In this document: one piece after another, positions 7,876 through 15,489 of the stretch
How positions within the stretch are numbered: the stretch's first letter is position 1
How the letters are laid out: each line of letters starts with the position of its first letter
Source: Cytophagales bacterium
GTDB taxonomy: Bacteria; Bacteroidota; Bacteroidia; Cytophagales; Cyclobacteriaceae
NCBI GenBank assembly: GCA_022360055.1
Contig: JAKSDO010000053.1
Coordinates: 1 to 43,146 of the forward strand
DNA length: 43,146 bases
Reading direction: 5' to 3'
Translations under genes and position numbers: made by a program
Notes under the pieces: generated by a model
The model's input: the letters and a program-made list of their open reading frames with translations, nothing else
Databases searched by the model: none
What the model was told of the DNA's origin: nothing

Positions 7876-9387
7876 TCAAGGATTGCTGATTTTCAAGGTA
7901 TATGCATAATCAGGCAACTCCCATTCCGGATCGAAAGCCGGCATCAGAACAACGATGTCTTTGCCCTTTTTCGACCAGCTTAGCTTAGATTCAACTCCCA
8001 ACAGCATAACTTTTGCCCTACTCTTAAGGCTGATATCCTTAATGGTAATAGATGTTCCGGGCCACTTTGGTAAAATAGCATAAATCGCATCTTCTTTAGC
8101 CGTAAAAAATACCTCCTTTACAGCTTTTCCCGGAATCGGATCAATTGTTTGCTTTAGGATATAGTCTCCTTCAACATAAGCCTTGCCTTCCCTGAAATTA
8201 AACTCGCGATTACCTTTTGACCACTGATACGGACGCTCCCATTTTTTGGTCCCGTAAATAGCTTCTCCGTTGATATCCAGCCATGCACCCATTTGCAATA
8301 AACGCTCTTGCATAATAACAGGAATTTTCCCATCAGCAGAAGGTCCGACATTCAGACAAAGGTTACCACCGTTACTAACAATATCGCAAAGCATCAGGAT
8401 CAGGGTTTTGGGGGAATTATAATCTTCAATATTTTCATCACGGTTATAGCCAAAAGAAAGTCCCATGCCTCGTATTTCTTCCCAAGGTTTATTTGCCCCT
8501 TCTACACCGCTGGCATCATATTCCGTGGTATAATAGCCTCCATGATTAAAGCGGCTGCCTTTAAACCAGCGATCATTTATTACAACATAATCTTTGCTCG
8601 GCGATTCTTTGAACAACCATGTTAAAAGTTCTCCGCTTCTCCAATAACTATCTTCATCATTCCATTCCCCATCTGCATAAATCAAATCCGGTGCATAATT
8701 ATTGACTAAATCCTTAAACTGTGGGTGATAGTGATCCGTTATAAACTTATCCGTTCTTTCCTGGTACCATGGATGATACCACTCATATAAACTATAATAC
8801 AAACCGGCTTTTAGGCCGGCATCGCGCATGGCCTTGATGTATGGTTTGATCAAATCACGTTCAGGCCCCACTTCTCCTGCATTCCATGGGAAAAACCTTG
8901 CGTTTTGCGCCTGCTCGTTTGGCCACAATGTAAAACCATCATGATGTTTTGATGTCAGGATTACATATTTTGCCCCAGCTCTTTTGAAAAGATCGGCCCA
9001 TTCCGTCGGATCATACAGCTCTGCTTTAAACATCTTCCCAAAATCATAATAACTGGATGCTTCTCCGTAAGTCTTTTTTTGGAAATTTGGAATCGCATCA
9101 GATTGAGGATTATTGTTCCCAAAAATACTATTGGTATACCACCAGCGTTGATACCATTCGGTATAGGTACCCGAGGGCGACCATGCAGGGACTGAATACG
9201 GTCCCCAATGAATGAATATTCCAAATTTAGCCTCACCAAACCAAGCCGGGACCGGGCGTGTGTCAATTTGTTCCCAGAGCTTAGAATTTGTTCCATTTGC
9301 TTCTCCAGTATCCCATTCACGCTTAATCTCCTGAGCATTCAGGAGGAGGTTAGCACTTAAAAGGAACAATAAGAGTAATTTTCTCAT
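7876..9387 (-). CDS. GH29 alpha-L-fucosidase
   Basis: This 503-residue secreted enzyme has a signal peptide ending near LLNAQ (residue 19). The GH29 barrel is evident from WFGEAKFGIFIHWGPYS, ILTSKHHDGFTLW (148-152 HHDGF) and LIYADGEW, where Asp239 is the expected retaining nucleophile. A C-terminal beta-sandwich ends at YAYTLKISNP. It should cleave terminal alpha-L-fucose from glycans in the periplasm or outside. It is one of three GH29 enzymes here. A 60-base block I counted in this gene (8161-8220) is 40% GC, while two blocks in the FucI gene are 53% and 60%. This fits a separate origin. Confidence 0.95.
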   Translation of the reverse strand: MRKLLLLFLLSANLLLNAQEIKREWDTGEANGTNSKLWEQIDTRPVPAWFGEAKFGIFIHWGPYSVPAWSPSGTYTEWYQRWWYTNSIFGNNNPQSDAIPNFQKKTYGEASSYYDFGKMFKAELYDPTEWADLFKRAGAKYVILTSKHHDGFTLWPNEQAQNARFFPWNAGEVGPERDLIKPYIKAMRDAGLKAGLYYSLYEWYHPWYQERTDKFITDHYHPQFKDLVNNYAPDLIYADGEWNDEDSYWRSGELLTWLFKESPSKDYVVINDRWFKGSRFNHGGYYTTEYDASGVEGANKPWEEIRGMGLSFGYNRDENIEDYNSPKTLILMLCDIVSNGGNLCLNVGPSADGKIPVIMQERLLQMGAWLDINGEAIYGTKKWERPYQWSKGNREFNFREGKAYVEGDYILKQTIDPIPGKAVKEVFFTAKEDAIYAILPKWPGTSITIKDISLKSRAKVMLLGVESKLSWSKKGKDIVVLMPAFDPEWELPDYAYTLKISNP

Positions 9388-9417
9388 AAGAATAATTTTT
9401 TAACTTGTGCGCTTTAC

Positions 9418-9560
9418 TTAAAAAATAATTATTTCATCAATTTTCAGACAACCTTTATTTCCGGCGCTTTGATGACCTTCAGGAATTGGATTCACATTTT
9501 CCGCCTTAACTCTTAATGACTTCACTTTACTCATAATCCAATCATTAAATTCCGGCACTA
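9418..9560 (-). pseudogene. C-terminal remnant of a glycosidase carbohydrate-binding-type domain
   Basis: Between the GH43-like stop (9558) and the GH29 start (9387), one minus-strand frame reads VPEFNDWIMSKVKSLRVKAEN, then PIPEGHQSAGNKG and CLKIDEIII, and stops at 9418. This resembles the last strand block of F5/8-type or GH20 C-terminal domains, which end with a VRVKA.N..P..H.GAG....DEI pattern. The frame has no start and is cut by the upstream gene's 3' end. An ATG at 9534 would give 38 codons. I read it as the tail of a deleted enzyme gene left when the adjacent genes were joined. Confidence 0.55.
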
Positions 9561-10541
9561 ATTCCATTCCAATCTGGCCAGATACAGGCCTTTCTTATCC
9601 CATCCGGTATTGGAGATGAACCATCCCTGTGCTCCGGCATCAATGACTTCTGCGGCGTGTGCCTCAATCTCGGTTACGAGGTTTTCCCTGGGAAAATTCA
9701 TCGGATCCTCGGACCAGTACACGTGGGTCAGGTTATACTCGGTCATGGCTAGGCAGATAAATAAATAAAAGAGCCCGTCCTTGTAGATCACCGCGGGGCT
9801 TTCGGCGTCTCCTCCCCAGTCAACTTCAAAGGGCTGGATATGTACAATTTTCGGACCGCTCCAATGGTTCAGATCGGGTCCTTTGCGCACTGCAACGCAG
9901 GAACGCAGATCCACTTCATTGAATGTGCGGGTGTAGTAATAATAATATTCGTAGTTGTGTTTCATTACGTACGAATCCCGGGCATGTCCGGGATCGCTGA
10001 ACAGCGGATTGAACTCGTGACGCTCCCAATTGAACATATCCTGTGACTTCGCCTTATGTAATGTCCCCCAGGAAGCGTAGTTGGGCGCATTCTGCTGGAG
10101 GTTTCCCGCATTATAGAACATTACATATGCATTGCCGTCTCTAATGAGGTGCGGGGCCCAGAGCACGCGTTCCACCCCCTCTTTTGCGCGCAACGCATAA
10201 TCATGATCTTCCCACTGGCCGGTGAATAACTGACCGGATGAGATGTGAAAGAATTTATCCTCTCCTGTCCATGGATTAATGGGCTTATGGCCGATGATGC
10301 CGTAGGCATGCCACCTGCCGTCCGGGCCCTTGATAAAACTGTGATCGTTGGTATACCAGGTCGTATCGATATCCGCCCGAGTATCATTCGGGTTGAAAAT
10401 ATGCTTCCATTCTCCGACTACCGTAGGAATTTGAGGGGTTCTTGATTTATCTTCGAGGCGGTCTTTTTGTCTGTCGGTATTTTTGGGGGATTGACAGGCA
10501 GCAATACACAAACCCACCACCATTATTTTCCAGTTTTTCAT
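9558..10541 (-). CDS. GH43-like propeller glycosidase, lipoprotein
   Basis: This 327-residue protein starts MKNWKIMVVGLCIAACQSP, a lipoprotein signal with Cys16. The body has propeller acidic positions: WYTNDHSFIKGPDGRWHAYG (Asp), SDPGHARDSYVMK (Asp) and GGDAESPAVIYKDGLFYLF (Glu). It is related to the 6720-7736 protein but lipidated. It begins 23 bp after the kinase gene, so it likely belongs to the same transcript. Its 3' end abuts a glycosidase remnant. Arabinofuranosidase-, fructosidase- or GH117-like activity cannot be separated by eye. Confidence 0.7.
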   Translation of the reverse strand: MKNWKIMVVGLCIAACQSPKNTDRQKDRLEDKSRTPQIPTVVGEWKHIFNPNDTRADIDTTWYTNDHSFIKGPDGRWHAYGIIGHKPINPWTGEDKFFHISSGQLFTGQWEDHDYALRAKEGVERVLWAPHLIRDGNAYVMFYNAGNLQQNAPNYASWGTLHKAKSQDMFNWERHEFNPLFSDPGHARDSYVMKHNYEYYYYYTRTFNEVDLRSCVAVRKGPDLNHWSGPKIVHIQPFEVDWGGDAESPAVIYKDGLFYLFICLAMTEYNLTHVYWSEDPMNFPRENLVTEIEAHAAEVIDAGAQGWFISNTGWDKKGLYLARLEWN

Positions 10542-10564
10542 TTTTGTTTCATTTCATCCGCAAA

Positions 10565-12241
10565 CTACCGGTCCGATGCGCTTTTCCGAAAGTTCATCAA
10601 TGCTTTCATTACATGATGCAGTTTTATCTGTTGATCTCTGCCGAACGCATCGTGCAATTCGCTGTAGAGCTCATATAATTGTGCATACACGGCATGCTCG
10701 CGCTCGTTGGGCACGAAGACTTTTTCAGAGGTTACCGACAATTTCCCGATCACCTGGTCGACGTCCGTAAATCCTTCCATGCCTTTTTTGATCGCTACAG
10801 CAGCCATAATCGCCGCACCAATGGCAACTGTTTGCGGGTTTTCGACTAATTTGACCGGATAACCGATCACGTCGGCATAGATCTGCATGAACAGTTCATT
10901 TTTGTGCCCTATCCCACCGGTAGCGATCACTTCCCTGATCTCAATTCCCTGGTGCTCTACCAAACGGATTATTTTCAGGGCCCCGAATGCCGTGGCTTCG
11001 ATGAGTGCCCTGTAGATCTCATAATCCGCGGTGGCCAGGGTTTGTCCAAGAATCAATCCGCTCAATTGCTGATCGCCCAGAATGTTCCGGTTGCCATTGT
11101 TCCAATCAAGCGCCAGCAGGCCGCTTTCCCCGGCCCGGAGTTCGCCGGCTTTTTTGGTCAGATCGAAGTGGTAACCGGGTTCTTTTTTCAGAACGCCCTG
11201 TACCCACCAGTTGAGCAGGTCGCCGACTGCTGCTTGCCCCGCTTCTATCCCGATATGGCCGGGCAACACGGAACCTTGTACGATACCTGCGACCCCCGGA
11301 AAGTCTTCAGGTGCTTTGCTTTGCGGAAACGCCATGATATCACAGGTGGAGGTGCCGATTATTTTTACAAATTTGCCTTCCCCTACTCCTGCGCCCACTG
11401 CGCCCACGTGCGCATCCAGGGCACCTACGGCGATTGGAATGCCTTTAAGCACCCCCAAACGCTTTGCCCACGCCTCCGAAAGGTATCCCGATTTTTCTTC
11501 AAATGTATATGCTTTGTCGTAAAGCCTGTCTCTCAGGTCAGCCAACGCAGGATGGAGCGACGCCAGGAATTCCTTATCCGGAAGGCCTCCCCACGCATTC
11601 GAAAACATGGCTTTATGTCCTGCGGCACATATGTTTCGCTTGACCTGGCTCACATCCTTAATGCCGGCCAATGCGGCGGGAATGAAATCCGATTGCTCAA
11701 TCCAGCTATCGGCCGCTTCAAAAACCTCAGGGTCTGTGTTGAGGCAATGCCAGATCTTTGACCAGAACCATTCGGAGGAATAGCTGCCACCGCATTTGGC
11801 CAGGTATTCGGGCCTGTCCTTTGCTGCTTTTTCGGTAATCTCCAGCGCCTCCGTTACTGCCGTGTGATCTTTCCATAGCCAGGCAAAGGCGTTGAGGTTT
11901 TCTTTGAATTCAGGCAAGGCCATCAGAGGCTGCATGTTTTGCTTTACAGGTATGGGGGTAGAGCCCGTCGCGTCCACGCCGATGCCAATGATGTTTCGCA
12001 CATCATGTCCGGAAATTTCAAAATCCTTAATCGCTCTTTTCACGGCTTTTTCAAGGCTCCTCATGTATTCCAACGGAGATTGCCGGGCCAGCAGCGGATT
12101 GTGTTGATCCAAATAAGTACCATCCACACCGCCTTCAAACGGGCAAACAGCGGTAGCGATCATTTGCCCGTTGTGGATATCCAAAATACAGGCTCTTGCA
12201 GAGCCCGTTCCAAAATCCAGTCCAAGTGTGTATTCCATCAT
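10565..12241 (-). CDS. AraB-like FGGY carbohydrate kinase (ribulokinase type)
   Basis: This 558-residue cytoplasmic kinase has the FGGY N-domain opening LGLDFGTGSARA, the ribulokinase-type GSTPIPV (93-99) and LWKDHTA (122-128) motifs, and a catalytic Asp276 in VGALDAHVGAVGAG. The ATPase half follows with IIGTSTCDIMAFP and ATGGIGHKN. Length and motifs fit L-ribulokinase rather than the shorter fuculokinase (about 470-480 residues). It lies 49 bp after the FucI gene. Ribulokinases of the AraB type accept both L- and D-ribulose, so with FucI it could convert D-arabinose to D-ribulose-5-phosphate. Phosphorylation of L-fuculose is the alternative. A minor hairpin (12256-12279) lies in the leader. 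Confidence 0.85.
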   Translation of the reverse strand: MMEYTLGLDFGTGSARACILDIHNGQMIATAVCPFEGGVDGTYLDQHNPLLARQSPLEYMRSLEKAVKRAIKDFEISGHDVRNIIGIGVDATGSTPIPVKQNMQPLMALPEFKENLNAFAWLWKDHTAVTEALEITEKAAKDRPEYLAKCGGSYSSEWFWSKIWHCLNTDPEVFEAADSWIEQSDFIPAALAGIKDVSQVKRNICAAGHKAMFSNAWGGLPDKEFLASLHPALADLRDRLYDKAYTFEEKSGYLSEAWAKRLGVLKGIPIAVGALDAHVGAVGAGVGEGKFVKIIGTSTCDIMAFPQSKAPEDFPGVAGIVQGSVLPGHIGIEAGQAAVGDLLNWWVQGVLKKEPGYHFDLTKKAGELRAGESGLLALDWNNGNRNILGDQQLSGLILGQTLATADYEIYRALIEATAFGALKIIRLVEHQGIEIREVIATGGIGHKNELFMQIYADVIGYPVKLVENPQTVAIGAAIMAAVAIKKGMEGFTDVDQVIGKLSVTSEKVFVPNEREHAVYAQLYELYSELHDAFGRDQQIKLHHVMKALMNFRKSASDR

Positions 12242-12290
12242 CTTTACAATTACTTTATGGGAAGTTTAAGGTTCCCATAGGTTCCGGTAT

Positions 12291-13994
12291 TTATTTTTTT
12301 CGCATTAATTTGGTTTGATCTTCCCCGCCATTGATCAGGTAAAGCAATGGCAAAGGCCGGTCGATGCCTTCCTCAAATTCAGGCTTGACCGCCCACGGTG
12401 CCACGGACAGTACATTCGCCATGTCCATCCAAAATTGAAGCCTCGCCCGTTTAAGATTCCATGTCATATGGAAATGATTTGCCGGCGCATATTGCTTGTA
12501 CTCTGTCATCGTTGCATATTTCGGCATTACAAATGTATGCGGCCAGGTCGGGTTGGCTGTCTCACAAACAGCCCGGGCCAGCTTTTCCGGCGGAAGTACG
12601 GTTTCCGCCTCGTCCCAAACCATTGAAAACATCCCTGAAAGGGAACTGTAAGCCAACCTGGCGGCGATTCCTTCGATTCCTGCCGGAGAAATAAAGTGAA
12701 CTGAATTTCCCAGGTAGGAAAAGTATTCCACTGCCTTGGGAAAAGTGATCTTTTTCAGGATTTCTTCCGGAGCAGCGCCCGGCAAGGCCGCCCAATCGAA
12801 AGAAGCGGATCCGGAGTTTACGCCGTCGACAAATCCTCGCTGCTCCCAGGTTGTATTTCCATTGAGCTCAATACCCCGGAGTCCGGCGAATGCTTTGAGC
12901 TCCGAGGGTTCCCATACTTTTCTAAAGTCCATGAACAATGGAGGATTGCCTGCCGAGAGCCATGTCATAAACAATTGGGTAAGTAACGCCTGGACATCGG
13001 CTTCCGTTGCATAAGGGATCACTTCCTTGGGGCCGTTGTGGTCGAAAGTGGAATTAAACAGCGATTCCATAATATCGGCTACGGGCAGAGGAATCCCGCG
13101 CACATCAGACCCCCATTCCAGTTGGCTCATAAAACCTCCGCCGACGGCGTTCAGATCTTTCATCAAATCCCGGACGATCAGGTAAAGAGCAAGGCTCTTG
13201 TCCAGATTCGCGCTGTCCGCCGCCTCGGGCAGTTCAATACCTGCGGAACCTTCTTCCAGCCAGCTTCTGAGTCTTTTCAGCTCTTCTTTATCATAGGATT
13301 CCCTGGCCAGAAGATCCGCCAGAAATTTCATATCCATACGAGTAATCTCCAGACCGAACTGGTTGCGGGTAGCCGCTACATGGGGCAGGGCGGTTTCCAT
13401 GCCCATCGAATCGTGACCGAACACAAGCACCCGCTTACCTTTTAGCCCCTGTATGGTCACGGCCGCATAGCACCAGTCGATCAGGGCGGCTTTGGTTTCT
13501 GCGGTCATCACAGGATGGAGTCCGGTATCTTCCCAACTGCCTACATTGATGTGTGCCAGCCTGCCGGACTGTGCCAATGCCCCGTTGGTGGCGTGGGTAA
13601 ATACTACGCCCGGACGGGGACCGCTGTTTCCGGTGGTAAAATTGAAGGGGGTATCCGGCGGAAAATGAGCCAGCAGGGACATCACTGTGAACTGGGGGAA
13701 TGCCCAGGTATCCGGTACACATAGGATGATGTTGACCCCGGCTTCTTTGAATTGAGCTGCTACCGTATCGGCCTGTTGCTCTCCGTCTACAAGCACATCG
13801 GAATACACCACAGGTACTTCCTGCTTACCGGGTGTGCGTACTTCGCCGGAAATCAGGTCGGCAGCCATTTTTACAATGTTGGTGGCCCTTGTGCGGGAAT
13901 CGCTGTCAATTCTTGGGTCGCACGTAGCAAATACACCGATAACCGGAAGTCCCGGAGTTGAGGGGTCGCTTTTCTCTAATATTAATGCTGACAT
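12291..13994 (-). CDS. fucI: L-fucose (D-arabinose) isomerase
   Basis: This 567-residue cytoplasmic protein is of the L-fucose isomerase family (usual length about 590). It should convert L-fucose to L-fuculose, or D-arabinose to D-ribulose, using a divalent metal. Family features are GVFATCDPRIDSDSR at 20-34, the GHDSMGMETA loop near 193-202, Glu293 in QLEWG, Asp356 in LFMDFRKVW and His507/His509 in ANHFHMTW. By position these match the Glu, Asp and His metal ligands known in E. coli FucI, though I have not aligned them in full. The central part is more diverged than typical FucI, and substrate preference may differ. It sits between the permease (58 bp) and the kinase (49 bp). Confidence 0.88.
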   Translation of the reverse strand: MSALILEKSDPSTPGLPVIGVFATCDPRIDSDSRTRATNIVKMAADLISGEVRTPGKQEVPVVYSDVLVDGEQQADTVAAQFKEAGVNIILCVPDTWAFPQFTVMSLLAHFPPDTPFNFTTGNSGPRPGVVFTHATNGALAQSGRLAHINVGSWEDTGLHPVMTAETKAALIDWCYAAVTIQGLKGKRVLVFGHDSMGMETALPHVAATRNQFGLEITRMDMKFLADLLARESYDKEELKRLRSWLEEGSAGIELPEAADSANLDKSLALYLIVRDLMKDLNAVGGGFMSQLEWGSDVRGIPLPVADIMESLFNSTFDHNGPKEVIPYATEADVQALLTQLFMTWLSAGNPPLFMDFRKVWEPSELKAFAGLRGIELNGNTTWEQRGFVDGVNSGSASFDWAALPGAAPEEILKKITFPKAVEYFSYLGNSVHFISPAGIEGIAARLAYSSLSGMFSMVWDEAETVLPPEKLARAVCETANPTWPHTFVMPKYATMTEYKQYAPANHFHMTWNLKRARLQFWMDMANVLSVAPWAVKPEFEEGIDRPLPLLYLINGGEDQTKLMRKK

Positions 13995-14052
13995 TTTATT
14001 TTTTATTCTTTGAGTAATTATTGTTAAGTTATAAAAATCTGCCGGATGTGCC

Positions 14053-15399
14053 TCAGGCTCTCTTTATGGATCGATAACTATACGCTCCAACCATAACCAG
14101 ACAGAATAGCGGGAGGATGAATGAAAAATTCACTTCGGGAACAAATCCGAACAATTGCAAATCATTCAGGCCCGTTCCGCCCATATCGATGATCCTTCCC
14201 TGAAGGGGCGGCATCAATGCGCCGCCCACGATTGCCAGGATCAAGCCGGCCGATCCGAGTTTGGCTTCATCCCCCATTCCCTTCAAAGCTATTCCATAGA
14301 TCGTTGGAAACATGAGCGACATGGCAAACGAGACACCTACCAAACAGTATAAACCGACAATTCCATTCACAAAAATTGCCCCGGCACACAGCGCTACACC
14401 CAAGGCGGCAAAAATCAGCATCAACTTTGCCGAATTGACATACCGGATCAAAAAAGTGCATACCCACCGGGCTACCAGGAAGGAGACGGTAGAGGCCACT
14501 ACAAAAACAGTAGCGTTCAGTTGCTCGTCTGCGCTTCGCGTTGCGTTGAGGTTGGTCACGTATTGATATATGAAGGTCCATACCATGATCTGGCAAGCCA
14601 CGTAGAAGAATTGAGCCAAAACACCTTCGTAATAGTTTTTATTGGAAAACAGCTTCCTGAAAGTTTCCTTCAAATCCAGTCGTTCCGTATCTTCCCTTTT
14701 ACCTTCGATTTTCATAAAAAGGAATACGAGCATTATTGCCAATACCACAAAGCCCAAAATGATATAAGGGGTACTTACCACGCCGAGGTCGTGTTCAATG
14801 ATCTGCTGCTTTTGTTCGGGAGAGAGCATCCCTGTAGTCGCCTCATTATCGGCCCCAATCTTTGTATGTAGCTTTTCTACAACAAAGATCCTGGCCACCA
14901 CCTGTCCGGTAAGGGCTCCCATGGGATTGAATGCCTGAGAGAGGTTCAGGCGTTGCGTAGCCGTTTCTCGATCGCCCAATTCCAGGATCATTGGATTGGC
15001 CGTAGTCTCTAAAAATGCCAGCCCGAAGGTAAGTATGTAAAAAGACACCAGGAAGAGGCCGTAGTTTACCAAGGTAGCGGAAGGGTACATCATCAACGAA
15101 CCAAGCGTAAAAAGGAACAATCCCAGAACGATGCTCGACCTATAGCTATACCTCCTGATAAACAGGGCGGCGGGAATTGCCATGGTACCGTAACCGCCGT
15201 AAAATGCCAATTGCACGTACGAAGCTTCAACGTTTGAAATATCCAACACGTTCTTGAACACTTCTACCATGGGGTTGGTCAGGTCATTGGGAAACCCCCA
15301 CAGAAAAAAGAGTGAGGTCACGGCAATGAAGGGTAACAGTATTTTAGGGTCTATTAATTTGGGACTCGATGTCTTTATCACCTTACGGCTCATATCCAT
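14053..15399 (-). CDS. fucP: L-fucose/proton symporter, MFS
   Basis: This 448-residue major facilitator with about 12 membrane segments is of the FucP type, as shown by LFFLWGFPNDLTNPMV, FYGGYGTMAIPAALF and FLETTANPMILELG. In E. coli FucP, Asp46 and Glu135 are key. Glu131 here aligns with Glu135. At the Asp46 position, by my recollection of the E. coli sequence, there is Asn42, with an Asp three residues earlier (Asp39). FucP also carries D-arabinose, so the cargo could be either sugar. It should import the monosaccharide across the inner membrane. A possible promoter lies in the 90-bp gap upstream. Confidence 0.92.
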   Translation of the reverse strand: MDMSRKVIKTSSPKLIDPKILLPFIAVTSLFFLWGFPNDLTNPMVEVFKNVLDISNVEASYVQLAFYGGYGTMAIPAALFIRRYSYRSSIVLGLFLFTLGSLMMYPSATLVNYGLFLVSFYILTFGLAFLETTANPMILELGDRETATQRLNLSQAFNPMGALTGQVVARIFVVEKLHTKIGADNEATTGMLSPEQKQQIIEHDLGVVSTPYIILGFVVLAIMLVFLFMKIEGKREDTERLDLKETFRKLFSNKNYYEGVLAQFFYVACQIMVWTFIYQYVTNLNATRSADEQLNATVFVVASTVSFLVARWVCTFLIRYVNSAKLMLIFAALGVALCAGAIFVNGIVGLYCLVGVSFAMSLMFPTIYGIALKGMGDEAKLGSAGLILAIVGGALMPPLQGRIIDMGGTGLNDLQLFGFVPEVNFSFILPLFCLVMVGAYSYRSIKRA

Positions 15400-15437
15400 T
15401 TGTTTTCATTAATCATTTTATATATTTGATTTACACA

Positions 15438-15468
15438 CAAAGTATTTTTTCGTACGCTGTAAATCAAA
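15438..15468 (-). promoter_or_regulatory. Candidate Bacteroidota promoter in front of fucP
   Basis: On the minus strand a TTTG (15465-15468) is followed, 19 bases before an ATACTTTG box, by a -7-like TAnTTTG (15438-15444). The consensus is TTTG and TAnnTTTG, so the -7 box is one base short. The position, 39 bases before the fucP start, is reasonable. Confidence 0.3.
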
Positions 15469-15489
15469 TTGAACTATTTTAAAAGGAGG

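Noticed and set aside
10904-11761. Plus-strand open frame of 285 codons opposite the kinase
   Set aside because: It is a shadow of the AraB-like kinase, with no recognisable motifs.
12256-12279. 8-bp inverted repeat between FucI and the kinase
   Set aside because: It has no T-run on the coding strand and a low-GC stem. There is not enough to call it a terminator or riboswitch.
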